Source: Chlorobiota bacterium
Lineage (GTDB): Bacteria; Bacteroidota; Ignavibacteria; OLB7
Assembly: GCA_016700335.1 (NCBI GenBank)
Contig: CP065014.1
Location: forward strand, 905,001 to 969,000
Length of the DNA: 64,000 nt
Reading direction: 5' to 3'
The notes under the pieces were generated by a model, which made no database searches, was not told where the DNA came from, and worked only from the letters and a program-made list of their open reading frames with translations. Shown one piece after another: positions 10,137 to 19,450 of the stretch (its first letter is position 1; every line of letters begins with the position of its first letter). Made by a program: the position numbers and the translations under genes.

Positions 10137-11432
10137 ATGATAGAAAGGTATACTCGTCCAAGAATGGGCAAAATTTGGTCGGAAGATAACAAGTTCAAAA
10201 TATGGCTTGAAATAGAGACTTTAGCAGTTGAAGCACAAGCAGAACAAGGAATAATTCCTAAATCAGCTGCAATAACAATCAGGGAAAAAGGTGCATTTGA
10301 TGTTGCAAAAATTAATGAAATTGAAGCCGTAACTCACCATGATGTAATTGCATTCTTAACTAATGTTGCCGAGTATGTTGGAGAACCTTCTAGGTATATT
10401 CACTTAGGAATGACTAGTAGTGACGTGCTAGATACATGTTTAGCAGTTCAATTAAAACAAGCAGGTGAAATACTTCTTGAGGATTTGATTATTCTTAGAA
10501 ATACTTTATCTAAAAGAGCAATTGAATTTAAATATACAATTCAAATTGGTAGGTCTCACGGTATTCATGCTGAGCCTGTTACATTTGGTTTAAAGCTTGC
10601 TTTATGGCATCAAGAAACAATAAGGAATATTAGTAGAATGCAAAATGCAATTGAAAATATTTCTTATGGAATGATTTCAGGAGCAGTTGGTACTTTTGAG
10701 CATCTTGATTTAAGTGTTGAGGAATATGTTTGCAATCATTTAGATTTAAAAGCTGATCCAATTACAACACAAGTTATTCAAAGGGATAGACATGCAGAAT
10801 ATATGACTACTTTAGCAGTAATTGCTTCAACATTAGAACAGTTTGCTACTGAAATTAGGCACCTTCAACGAACTGAAGTTCTTGAAGCAGAAGAATATTT
10901 TTCACCTGGACAAAAAGGAAGTTCTGCAATGCCACATAAAAGAAATCCTATTATATCTGAAAGAGTTTGTGGTATGGCTCGAATTATTAGAGCTAATAGT
11001 ATTGCTGCTTTAGAAAATGTTGCTCTTTGGCACGAAAGAGATATTTCCCACTCTTCTGTTGAAAGAGTTATTTGTTCAGATTCTACTATTGCATTGGATT
11101 ATATATTAGATAAAACAAATACTTTAATTGATAAGTTGATTGTTTATCCTGAAAGAATGCAATCAAATTTGGAACTTACTAGTGGACTTCATTTTTCTCA
11201 AACTATATTATTAGAATTAACTAAGCGTGGAGTTTCACGAGAAGAAGCTTATAAGCTTGTTCAAAGGAATGCAATGGAGGTTTGGAAAACTAGAGAAAAA
11301 TTTTCCGATGTACTTAAAAGAGATTCAGATTTAACTTCAATTATTTCAACTAAAGATATAGATTCGCTATGTGATTTACAAAAATCAATAAGGAATGTTG
11401 ATGCTATTTTTAAAAGGTGTGGTTTAGATTAA
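10137..11432 (+). CDS. purB: Adenylosuccinate lyase
   Basis: This enzyme splits SAICAR to AICAR and adenylosuccinate to AMP, acting twice in purine synthesis. At 431 residues it has the usual length of the short bacterial form. The fumarase/aspartase superfamily signature SSAMPHKRNP lies near residue 261, with the TSSDVLDT segment near 94 and the conserved GRSHGIHAEP near 140. The cytosolic enzyme is a homotetramer. It stands alone on the plus strand with a candidate promoter in front and a strong hairpin behind. purM is in this window too, 50 kb away, so purine genes are scattered. Confidence 0.97.
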   Translation: MIERYTRPRMGKIWSEDNKFKIWLEIETLAVEAQAEQGIIPKSAAITIREKGAFDVAKINEIEAVTHHDVIAFLTNVAEYVGEPSRYIHLGMTSSDVLDTCLAVQLKQAGEILLEDLIILRNTLSKRAIEFKYTIQIGRSHGIHAEPVTFGLKLALWHQETIRNISRMQNAIENISYGMISGAVGTFEHLDLSVEEYVCNHLDLKADPITTQVIQRDRHAEYMTTLAVIASTLEQFATEIRHLQRTEVLEAEEYFSPGQKGSSAMPHKRNPIISERVCGMARIIRANSIAALENVALWHERDISHSSVERVICSDSTIALDYILDKTNTLIDKLIVYPERMQSNLELTSGLHFSQTILLELTKRGVSREEAYKLVQRNAMEVWKTREKFSDVLKRDSDLTSIISTKDIDSLCDLQKSIRNVDAIFKRCGLD

Positions 11433-11456
11433 CATTTTATTGAAATAAAATTTATC

Positions 11457-11508
11457 AAAAAATATCCCTTCAATTAAAGTATTACTAATTGAAGGGATAT
11501 TCTATTTA
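11457..11508. terminator. Bidirectional terminator between purB and the BNR cargo gene
   Basis: A perfect 16-bp stem (11461-11476 with 11486-11501, core ATCCCTTCAA) sits between two convergent genes. On the minus strand it runs into six Ts, and on the plus strand into a weaker T-rich tail. Confidence 0.8.
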
Positions 11509-11516
11509 TAAGATCA

Positions 11517-13415
11517 TTATTTTAATATTCTAAAATTTTTATAAACATATATTTCAGGATTGTTAACAGGTGAAATTTTAATATTATAATTACCACTTGG
11601 AAAAGGCTTAATATCTAAATTTGTTGAGTTTATTCCATCTGAAAAACCCTCACTAATTCTTGAAAAAACAACTTCACCCAAATCATTAAATAATTCAATT
11701 TTAACTAAAGTATTAGATGAAAAATTATAATTTAAATTTACAAAATCACTTGTTGGATTAGGACTCAAATTGAAATTTGAAAAATTAGTATTAATAGAAT
11801 TTACTTCTACTGAGTTTATTTTTCCATCATTAATTGGGACTTTTGCAATGTATATTTCAACATCTCCTGTGTTGGCTCTTCCATCTCCCCATACTGGTAT
11901 TGCAAAATTATCAGTCATTACAATTCCGTTATAATCACCAACTCCAAAACCATTATTGTTTTTACCAATTTTAGAAAAATCTGAAGATTTTTGAGTAATA
12001 TTAAAATCCTCTGTAAATGTATTTCCTCCGTCCTTAGAAAAATTAATCATATAATTAGTTAACTTATTCAATGAGTCAGATCTTCTATCATACCAAACAT
12101 TTGAAAGAATCCCTAGATTATTAACAGAAGTTCCACTATAAAATTGATGCCTTTTAATCTCACTATTTAATACAATTGGAGCTGACCAATTATTACCATT
12201 ATCAGTTGATTTTGTTAAATAAATATTAGTACCATTTTTATCATTTTTTGAAATACCATCAGCTGTAAAAGTTAAATATATATTTCCTTGGAAGTTGCTA
12301 TTCCCTTTATCTACAGACATTTGTGGGCATGGATAAATTCGTGATCCTATTACACCTGAAACCGTATCAGATCTCTTTGAATCAGTAGAAAAATTAACTA
12401 AATGAAAATCTGTAATTTTATTAGGATTTGAAAAAGTAACACCACCATCTATCGATTTACTGAACCACAAACTTGGAGGTTCATCACTTCCTTTTTTACC
12501 ATAAAAAGTACAGAGTAATTCACCAATTTTATTTACTTCTACTTGTGCAAATTGTACATCAACAAATGAATCATCACTAATTCTAATTGTTTTTTCTCGA
12601 AATGAATTATCATTTTTTCTTTTAATTCTAATACCTATGTAACTACCATCTGGGTTGCTTTCAACAAACCCAACATAAACAGAATTTCTAAATTCAGAAC
12701 TGGATAAATCAGTAGTCATCCATTGTTTATCCCAAAAATAATCTGGTCCATTTTGACTATTAATCAATGAACTACTTTCAGCTATTCTCATATCTTTTGA
12801 GTATTGCCAAGACTCACCTTTGTCGGTTGATTTTGCAAAATACATACCAACAATCAAAGTATCTTCATTACTAAATCCTTTAGCAGAAAGAGAAATCCAT
12901 GAAAAGAAAAAATTACCATCTGCATCACAAGTAAAGAATGGATCACCTCCTCCAAAAGTTGTAGTAGCAGGTATAATTGAACTTGTATTAAAACCATTTA
13001 AAATCCAAGTATTCCCAAAATCTTTAGAATAATAAATAGGGCATCTCAAACCAGCTGAAGTTGATTTGATTGCTGACACAATTAAGTTAGAAGTATCAGT
13101 AACATTAATTCCAATATGAGTTTCACTTTCAACAATTGAAGATTTAGAAACATTAACTTCAGAGACTGCACTTAATTTATTTATTAAATTTTTTTCTGTT
13201 ATTGAATTGTTAGAATATTCAGGAGTAATAATTTCAGAATTATAATGAAAAATATTTTGCAATTCGGTTTTAGAAAATTTTACTTTTTCATTGTAAAATT
13301 CTTTAAATCTATCTTGATGTTTTATAGATTTTGAAATAGGTTGTATCTTAGTTTGAGAGTAATTATTACTTACAAAAAGTAGGGAAATAAAAAGACAAAC
13401 AAAAAATTTATTCAT
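11517..13415 (-). CDS. Secreted BNR/sialidase-fold protein with T9SS sorting domain
   Basis: This 632-residue protein has a signal peptide (MNKFFVCLFISLLFVSNNYS). Several Asp-box (BNR) motifs are visible, for example KSTDKGESW, KSIDGGVTF, KSTDNGNNW and SKDGGNTF, as expected for a beta-propeller of the sialidase fold. The last 80 residues (LSPNPTSDFVNLNY through FPSGNYNIKI) are a T9SS type A sorting domain. I see no clear sialidase catalytic arginine triad, so it may be a binding or structural propeller rather than an enzyme. A paralogue-like protein of the same architecture lies at 53752-55338. Confidence 0.85.
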   Translation of the reverse strand: MNKFFVCLFISLLFVSNNYSQTKIQPISKSIKHQDRFKEFYNEKVKFSKTELQNIFHYNSEIITPEYSNNSITEKNLINKLSAVSEVNVSKSSIVESETHIGINVTDTSNLIVSAIKSTSAGLRCPIYYSKDFGNTWILNGFNTSSIIPATTTFGGGDPFFTCDADGNFFFSWISLSAKGFSNEDTLIVGMYFAKSTDKGESWQYSKDMRIAESSSLINSQNGPDYFWDKQWMTTDLSSSEFRNSVYVGFVESNPDGSYIGIRIKRKNDNSFREKTIRISDDSFVDVQFAQVEVNKIGELLCTFYGKKGSDEPPSLWFSKSIDGGVTFSNPNKITDFHLVNFSTDSKRSDTVSGVIGSRIYPCPQMSVDKGNSNFQGNIYLTFTADGISKNDKNGTNIYLTKSTDNGNNWSAPIVLNSEIKRHQFYSGTSVNNLGILSNVWYDRRSDSLNKLTNYMINFSKDGGNTFTEDFNITQKSSDFSKIGKNNNGFGVGDYNGIVMTDNFAIPVWGDGRANTGDVEIYIAKVPINDGKINSVEVNSINTNFSNFNLSPNPTSDFVNLNYNFSSNTLVKIELFNDLGEVVFSRISEGFSDGINSTNLDIKPFPSGNYNIKISPVNNPEIYVYKNFRILK

Positions 13416-13489
13416 AAGAATTGATTTAAAAAAATATAAAAATTAACTAAGAAATTTAAATTATTTAGCAAATATAAAGATAGAAGTAA

Positions 13490-14128
13490 TCAAACTATCT
13501 TAGAAAATTTCGAGTATATAAATTTCATTATTATAATAATTGTAACTGCCCCAAAAAATGCAATACACATATCCTTTTGAGCATCCCAAATATCACCTTG
13601 AGTCCCTAAATATGCCATTCCTTCTGAAGGAAAAATATATTGAGCAACAGCCCATTCAATAAGTTCATACAAACAACTGAAAGATAACGTGATTTCAATT
13701 GGCAATAACCAACAAACCCAACTAGGCCAATCAAACCAATTCTTAAAATAATCACGCATTGGGTAAGCTAACAACAATCCAAAACTAAAATGGACTATTC
13801 TATCATAATGATTTCGAGCTAAGTGTAAATTATCTTTAAGCCAGTAACCAAACGGGTTTTCAGCATAAGTATATTGAGCTCCATAAGTATGTAACAAAAT
13901 AAATACAAACATTAGGGTGTAACTGAAATCACTAAATTTGAATTTTTTATAACTAAAAATTATAAAGGTTAAGAATAAAATTGTTAAAGCATTTTCTGTA
14001 AACCAATTGCTGATGTTAGTTGTAAAGATAAATGTATAAATCCAAAAAATTAAAAATACAATCAAGTATATTTTTAGGTAAATATTATTTTTAAAACTAA
14101 CTCTTTCAGATTCTGATGCAAATGTCAT
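13490..14128 (-). CDS. DUF2238 (YjdF-like) inner membrane protein
   Basis: This 212-residue protein has five or six hydrophobic helices. The conserved family stretches NHYDRIVHFSFGLLLAYP (near residues 105-122) and GTQGDIWDAQKDM (near 175-187) identify it as a DUF2238/YjdF integral membrane protein. The His and Asp residues in those motifs are likely functional, but the family has no settled biochemical role. It is followed on the same strand by the BNR cargo gene 74 bases downstream, and preceded by aat. Confidence 0.85.
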   Translation of the reverse strand: MTFASESERVSFKNNIYLKIYLIVFLIFWIYTFIFTTNISNWFTENALTILFLTFIIFSYKKFKFSDFSYTLMFVFILLHTYGAQYTYAENPFGYWLKDNLHLARNHYDRIVHFSFGLLLAYPMRDYFKNWFDWPSWVCWLLPIEITLSFSCLYELIEWAVAQYIFPSEGMAYLGTQGDIWDAQKDMCIAFFGAVTIIIIMKFIYSKFSKIV

Positions 14129-14187
14129 TTCAGTTGTTGTTTAAATCGATTTATAATATTTTTTTATCAATAAGATATTTAAATTCA

Positions 14188-14760
14188 TTATTCAAATTTA
14201 GCTTTTATAATTAAAGCAGAGTTCAGCCTTTTTAAATATTCTCTTTTAGTAATTTCTATTCCACCCATCGATTCTAAATGTGGAGTTAAGTATTGAGTAT
14301 CCAATAAAGTAAATCCATTCTTAATTAAATTATCTACAAGGAACACTAATGCAACTTTTGATGCATTTGTAATGGTATGAAACATTGATTCTCCAAAGAA
14401 CGCTCCACCAATTGCAACACCATACAAACCGCCACAAAGCTCATCTCCAAGCCAACACTCAACGCTATGAGCAAAATTTAACTCATGAAGTTTTGAGTAA
14501 ACATCAATTATCTCATTTGAAATCCAAGTATCATCCCTTTTTGAACATTCCTTAATAATTGATTTAAAATCTTTATTAATTGTTACTTTAAATTTTTCAT
14601 TTCTGATTAACTTTGCAAGACTTTTGGAAACTATTAAATTGTTCAGATTTATTATTCCCCTCATTTTGGGTTCAAACCAATAAATCTTTTCATCTTCCAT
14701 AGCCATAGGGAATATTCCTAATGTATAACCTTTTATAATAATTTCGGGTGTTAAATTCAA
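14188..14760 (-). CDS. aat: Leucyl/phenylalanyl-tRNA--protein transferase
   Basis: This enzyme adds Leu or Phe from aminoacyl-tRNA to N-terminal Arg or Lys of proteins, marking them for ClpS-ClpAP (N-end rule). The family motifs are present: GIFPMA (15-20), WFEPKMRG (28-35), VECWLGDELCGGLYGVA near 100, and the C-terminal LDTQYLTPHLESMGG. With 190 residues it lacks most of the N-terminal extension of the 234-residue E. coli enzyme. The only available start is TTG at 14760, because a stop lies four codons upstream. That start is one base away from the divergent gene at 14762. Confidence 0.93.
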   Translation of the reverse strand: MNLTPEIIIKGYTLGIFPMAMEDEKIYWFEPKMRGIINLNNLIVSKSLAKLIRNEKFKVTINKDFKSIIKECSKRDDTWISNEIIDVYSKLHELNFAHSVECWLGDELCGGLYGVAIGGAFFGESMFHTITNASKVALVFLVDNLIKNGFTLLDTQYLTPHLESMGGIEITKREYLKRLNSALIIKAKFE

Positions 14761-14761
14761 T

Positions 14762-15121
14762 TTGATTAATTATTACTTTATATTTTATTCCTTATTGTTT
14801 TTTGCAGGACAAATTAAAGATTACAAACCATGTAAAACTGTTTGTTTGAGTCAGACAGAATTTATAGTTTCTGATACTGCAAAATATGAATCATTGAAGT
14901 TATATGTATATAATAATACAGATTCAGATTTGGTGATTAATAAATTAAACACAAGTTGTAGTTGTGTATTGGCAACAATTCAAAGAAATATAGCCACAAA
15001 GACCCTTCCAGGCTACATTTACGTTTCAGTTTCGAGCTTTAAAATTAAAAAAGGTGATTTGTATTCAATTGATTTAGTAACAAACAAACCATACAAATTA
15101 AGGTTAGAAATTATGAAGTAG
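14762..15121 (+). CDS. Exported DUF1573-like protein
   Basis: This 119-residue protein has a short hydrophobic N-terminus (INYYFIFYSLLFFAG) that looks like a signal peptide. The segment NKLNTSCSCVLATI followed by PGYIYVSVSS resembles the DUF1573 beta-sandwich, a small Ig/MSP-like domain common in Bacteroidetes exported proteins with a Cys-x-Cys pair. The frame starts with TTG at 14762; no ATG is available near the N-terminus. It is head-to-head with aat with a single base between the two start codons. Function is not known. Confidence 0.55.
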   Translation: MINYYFIFYSLLFFAGQIKDYKPCKTVCLSQTEFIVSDTAKYESLKLYVYNNTDSDLVINKLNTSCSCVLATIQRNIATKTLPGYIYVSVSSFKIKKGDLYSIDLVTNKPYKLRLEIMK

Positions 15122-15204
15122 AAAAATAAATCTATTAATTTATAACAACTGCTTTATCCCTACTTTCCCTTAAACAAATAATCACTTTCTATTCTAGTAT
15201 AATC

Positions 15205-15255
15205 TGAATAATTAATTTAAATTTATATTGTAATTCATATATATTTATATATTTG
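15205..15255 (+). repeat. 51-bp promoter-region repeat, copy B
   Basis: This block matches 4714-4764 without gaps at 47 of 51 positions. The four differences are single substitutions scattered through the block. Weaker similarity continues for some bases beyond the TTTG. Confidence 0.8.
15228..15255 (+). promoter_or_regulatory. Candidate promoter of the frameshifted T9SS cargo gene
   Basis: TTG at 15228-15230 and TATATTTG at 15248-15255 are separated by 17 bases, the same spacing as in the copy at 4736-4764. The -7 box is 35 bases upstream of the ATG at 15291. Confidence 0.5.
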
Positions 15256-15290
15256 ATTTATATATTTTTATTAAACTATAGGTAATCAAA

Positions 15291-16324
15291 ATGGGATTAA
15301 AATTTACTCAAATTATTTTAGTAGCAGCAACTTTTGTTGTGTTAAGCCACTCTCTTGTTTACTCACAATCAACAAGATTTATAATTCAAGATTCAACCTA
15401 TATTAACCGTGTAAGTGAAGGTGATACCATACCAGAGAAAGATTTTCAGCAGCAATATTTTCAGCAGCAATATTTTTACAAGTAAAATATGACTCAACAA
15501 TAGTTAAATATGATTTTTCTGAATGTAAACACAATTCAAGTAGAATTAGAGTAAGGAATTGGCAAATGAGATCAGTTATAGATACACTTGATGAAGCATC
15601 ATTATCAAATTTGAATAGAACAGATAATATTACACTAAATACAAATGATACAATAAGTTTTTATAGAAATTTCAGATGGTATAATAGGTTTGATAATGCT
15701 ATGACAACTTCAAACTATTACTCTAGAGACACCATAACTTATAAAGTCGAATTGCTAGATAGTATTGATAACTCAAGGTTAGAGATACTAGATTCATTTA
15801 CAGTATTAAGATGTGTTCCATCTGGTACACCCAGCTTTTTAGGTGTTAGTAACCCATTTAAAAAAACTTTCTACATTATTTCGAACATATTAAATGGTAA
15901 GAAAGGTTATGTAAAATTATCTGTTTTAATGAATGGAGATGGAGTTTATAATCAAGCAAGATTAACAAGTTTAGGGATAAATTTATCATCCCTTTTAACT
16001 TTACCTTCCAAAGCAACTTATAGAGAAACATTTGGAGTAGGTTTAAATAAATCTAATATTGAGGTTAATACTGATAAAATTATTTTAATACCTAACCCAT
16101 CAAAAAATAATTTTATAATTAAATTTTATAAACTAGATATTGATAATAATTATACAATTTCTATAATTGATATAAATGGGTTGATTTATCAAAATTTCAA
16201 AAGTAAAAAATTAGATATTAATAATGATTTAAATCTAACTATCAAAGAAAGTGGTGTTTATTTTGTTTCTATTTCGAATAATACTGGGGTCATTTCAAGA
16301 AAAAAAATTGTAATTGAAGATTAA
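15291..16324 (+). pseudogene. Frameshifted T9SS cargo protein gene
   Basis: Two frames together make one protein of about 344 residues. Frame one (15291-15485) encodes a signal peptide (residues 1-25) and about 40 more residues. Frame two is open from 15425 to 16324 and its first methionine, at 15566, is not preceded by any start signal. The natural join is at the T5 run 15473-15477: one added T continues the first frame into LQVKYDSTIVKYDF. The last 75 residues (ILIPNPSKNNFIIKF through SGVYFVSIS) are a T9SS type A sorting domain. The middle is unrecognised. It could be a real mutation, slippage-based phase variation or a base-calling error. Confidence 0.7.
15447..15476 (+). repeat. 15-bp tandem duplication inside the cargo gene
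   Basis: CAGCAGCAATATTTT occurs twice in a row (15447-15461, 15462-15476), duplicating the residues QQQYF. The unit length keeps the frame, but the second copy ends in the five-T run where the frame is lost. Confidence 0.85.
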
Positions 16325-16349
16325 ATTTTATAATATAAATTTAATTTTG

Positions 16350-16581
16350 GTATCTCCAAACCCTAGCCTTGGGAAAGTTAAAATTATATCTAAATTAGAA
16401 AGTAAGAATCAAATATATAATATATAATGAATTGGGTGAAAGAGTTAATGATGTTCCGGAATTATTAATAAATGCTAATGAAATTAAAGAAGGATTTGTA
16501 AATAAAAATAGAATATATATTGCAGTATTTTATGTTAATGGAATTGAGTTTGGAAGAAAAAAAATTGTAATAAATAAATAA
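16350..16581 (+). pseudogene. Orphan decayed T9SS sorting domain
   Basis: No start codon opens this stretch, yet it translates to a recognisable type A sorting domain in two frames. From 16350 it reads VSPNPSLGKVKIISKLES and hits a stop at 16425-16427 inside an AT-repeat. One base over, it continues as IIYNELGERVNDVPELL and ends at a TAA (16579-16581) after FGRKKIVINK. It starts 25 bases after the stop of the preceding cargo gene. This is the 3' end of a lost cargo gene, left by deletion or recombination, with a frameshift in the AT-repeat. Confidence 0.65.
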
Positions 16582-16601
16582 TTTAAAATATAATTAACTA
16601 T

Positions 16602-16877
16602 ATGAAAATACTAATTGTAATTATATTTTTGTTCTTAACAATTAACTTGGAAGTAAGGTATGTAGGAAATTTTGATGGGAAGGATAAAGAATATTCAATT
16701 TCAACAGGTAGTATTTCAACTTTCTACTGTGTATGTACTGGTCATTTGAAGTGTATTGAATACAATTCTAGGGGATGTGATTATGAATATGGACCTTATA
16801 AAGGTTATTGTAATATATGGAGACTAGGTGGTTCACCTTCATGTAGTGGTATGGTTGGTGATGGATGTGTATTTTAG
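16602..16877 (+). CDS. Small Cys-rich secreted protein
   Basis: This 91-residue protein has a hydrophobic N-terminus (MKILIVIIFLFLTINL) and then a polar region with seven cysteines (C43, C45, C51, C59, C70, C81, C89), spaced like a small disulfide-rich domain. I recognise no family. It sits 20 bases after the orphan sorting-domain remnant, on the same strand. The odd number of Cys may mean one is free or the protein dimerises. Reality as a gene is supported by its signal-like start and its Cys pattern only. Confidence 0.5.
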   Translation: MKILIVIIFLFLTINLEVRYVGNFDGKDKEYSISTGSISTFYCVCTGHLKCIEYNSRGCDYEYGPYKGYCNIWRLGGSPSCSGMVGDGCVF

Positions 16878-17048
16878 ATATATTGAATTATTATTGCAAC
16901 TATTTCCTGATTAAGAATTTGATTTATAAATTAAATGATCTTAAAATAATTCAGTTAAAAGTATCCTATGTATATTAGATATAAACTCTTATATAATAAA
17001 TATCAACAAATTATAAAAATATATATTCAAAAAAAGGATTTCAATAAC

Positions 17049-19442
17049 CTATAATTTGATTTTAGCACCAAACCTTGAAAATAAATAAGTAGCTCTCCAA
17101 TCTCTTTCTGGAGTATAAGAAGTTAAAGAAATTCCAGCACCAAGTTCACAATAAATTCTCCAACCTTTTCCAATTGGCAAATTTCCACCAATACCCATTT
17201 CAGGAGTTATAAAAATATTAGAACCAGCAGAACCAGATTTTTCTTTAAGAATTTTAGTATTAGTACCATTATCATATAATAAATCAGTAGGTGAGATTAT
17301 TTTCTTTTGGTATGTTTCGTTTACATAAATAGGAAAAGCAAAATTGATATTCCCAAAAACGAATGCTCTTTGATTTGCAAAATATAGTTCAGCTCCTGGA
17401 GCTAAACCAAGCATTAAACTCTGATTTTTAATTTCAAATTTCTCTCGAACAATAGAATTTCCAGGTAAAATATTTGATAAAGAATCTGGTAAAAATCCAG
17501 TAGCAATACCATTCCAGTTCTCTAATGAAAGTCTACCAGTTAAGAACAAATCTTGACCAAATGGATATTCAATAATCCCATTAAAACCATAAAGCGGTGC
17601 ACCTAAATTACCATTTAAAATAATTGGTGTAAGGTTTGAAGGATTGTTTTCAGATACAATAACATTATTGTTAATAGCAGAATATTTGATTCCAATTCCA
17701 TAAAAAATGTCTGAACCAGGAGCACAAGTCGCATTCCCACTTAGTGAGACAACAATTAATGAGTCACCATTGATATCATATTGTACACAAATACTTTGAT
17801 AAGAAATATTTCCTACTTTATCAATTAATTTAAACTTTGCATAAGCATTCCTTTTTGGAATTTGAGTTTGAATAACTATAGGAACTTGAGGGGTACCTAA
17901 TTCAAACTTGAGATTTGGAATTGTCAGGTTATCTTTTTCGACTAAAATAATTTGATTCAAACCTGTATCATAAATTCTATCATCTCGAACAACAGCACTA
18001 ATTGTTGAAGGTGTTGAGCGAGTTATATCAAGCACTGGAGCAGTTTTATCAGGTTGTTGAACAACAATTTCTAACGACTGACCACCTCCATTACCATAAG
18101 CATCATAAGAAGCTTCACCAAAACCAAAGCCATAACAATACAAACCAAAAGGTTCATTAGATGAAATAACATGAGTACCATAATCAACTTCAACTTGAGC
18201 TATTGAAAAAGCACTTAAACCAAATCTATAAAAAACTCTTGATGGAATAGAAATTCCATCAATTACAATTTTACCAATCGACTTTGAAGGAGTAACTACA
18301 TTTAAATAATGGTGCCATTCTCCTTGTACAGGCGTAGCAAATCTATAGGTTGATAGAAACTGTTCAGTAGGTGCAATAATAATCATCATAGGGTCACCAA
18401 CATCATCACCATTTGCAAAGCCTTTGGAATACTGAGCAACTAAAACAGGTTTTGTAGAGGAAATTAAAGTATGTTCTTTTAATTCCAAATTTTCATAAAA
18501 TTCACCTGCATTTAAGGTTGCAACTAATTTATTATTATCAAAAACTTCTGTGTTATCACTACTTGCTAAAACCCTAATTACTGAACTAGATCTGCTTGCT
18601 AAAGTACCAACAAAAAATTGTTTCCCCCATGATTGAATTGAAGGTAATTGCTCAACTAACATGTTGCAAGCTTTTACTTTTCTATTTGGAATATATGCGC
18701 AATTATGTCCACTAAAAACTGCGATTGGCTTGTCTGATTCAATTAAAGTTCCAGTTAAATCACAACTTGATTTGCTATCGAATACAGGTATTAACTGATA
18801 AGTTTGACCTTTGTTAAGTTTGACAGAAAAGGGAATAGTTGGTGCTTTTCCTTTTTGGGTTCTAACTGAAGGTGTAAATGTAACTGTTGTGTTATCTTCT
18901 GTTGCAATAGCCGCAACTTGAGCTAGCATAGTCTCTTTAAGCCATCCATAGCAAATTGCTCTATATGAATTACCTAAAGCATTTACAGGGTAGGCAAGGT
19001 AAGTATCAGTTGTTTGAAATCTTCTGTTCAAACCATATACTGTTATTGGTTCATCTGAAACTATATGTAATGCTAAATCTTCAATAACTTCACTCGATCT
19101 TAATTGACATGAAGTATCGATTTGAAACATTGTAACTTTTCCAGGTGGGAGTGAAAATTCTTTTTTGAACCCAATACCTTTTATTTCTAAATATCCTTGG
19201 GCAGCTTTTGTAGAAGTTATAAAAAGCTGTAAGTTAAGAGGTTTGTCAACAATTTCAGATTTAGAATCTTCATCTATTTGGTGATCTACATAATTTTTTT
19301 GGAAAACAACATAAAACTCCTTTCCTTCAGTTGTTGCACCAATTCTAAATGTTTTACTGTCTTGTGCATTCAAACAATTAATAAATATTGTTAGAAACAA
19401 TATTATTAATAAAATATGATTTTGTTTAGTATGAAATTTCAT
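17049..19442 (-). CDS. IgGFc-binding-domain surface protein with C-terminal beta-barrel
   Basis: This 797-residue exported protein has a signal peptide (about residues 1-26). Residues 30-450 resemble the IgGFc-binding protein N-terminal domain (the EPITVYGLNRRFQTTDTYLA and YPVNALG stretches, repeated beta-sandwich pattern), a family seen in animal Fc-binding protein and many Bacteroidetes surface proteins. Residues 460-560 form a linker with Ig-like strands. From about 570 to the end, alternating hydrophobic strands ending in LFSRFGAKIKL look like an outer-membrane beta-barrel. So the adhesin-like part may be anchored by its own barrel rather than by a sorting domain. It begins eight bases after the sorting-domain-only gene and is probably coupled to it. 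Confidence 0.7.
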   Translation of the reverse strand: MKFHTKQNHILLIILFLTIFINCLNAQDSKTFRIGATTEGKEFYVVFQKNYVDHQIDEDSKSEIVDKPLNLQLFITSTKAAQGYLEIKGIGFKKEFSLPPGKVTMFQIDTSCQLRSSEVIEDLALHIVSDEPITVYGLNRRFQTTDTYLAYPVNALGNSYRAICYGWLKETMLAQVAAIATEDNTTVTFTPSVRTQKGKAPTIPFSVKLNKGQTYQLIPVFDSKSSCDLTGTLIESDKPIAVFSGHNCAYIPNRKVKACNMLVEQLPSIQSWGKQFFVGTLASRSSSVIRVLASSDNTEVFDNNKLVATLNAGEFYENLELKEHTLISSTKPVLVAQYSKGFANGDDVGDPMMIIIAPTEQFLSTYRFATPVQGEWHHYLNVVTPSKSIGKIVIDGISIPSRVFYRFGLSAFSIAQVEVDYGTHVISSNEPFGLYCYGFGFGEASYDAYGNGGGQSLEIVVQQPDKTAPVLDITRSTPSTISAVVRDDRIYDTGLNQIILVEKDNLTIPNLKFELGTPQVPIVIQTQIPKRNAYAKFKLIDKVGNISYQSICVQYDINGDSLIVVSLSGNATCAPGSDIFYGIGIKYSAINNNVIVSENNPSNLTPIILNGNLGAPLYGFNGIIEYPFGQDLFLTGRLSLENWNGIATGFLPDSLSNILPGNSIVREKFEIKNQSLMLGLAPGAELYFANQRAFVFGNINFAFPIYVNETYQKKIISPTDLLYDNGTNTKILKEKSGSAGSNIFITPEMGIGGNLPIGKGWRIYCELGAGISLTSYTPERDWRATYLFSRFGAKIKL

Positions 19443-19450
19443 TTTTTTAA

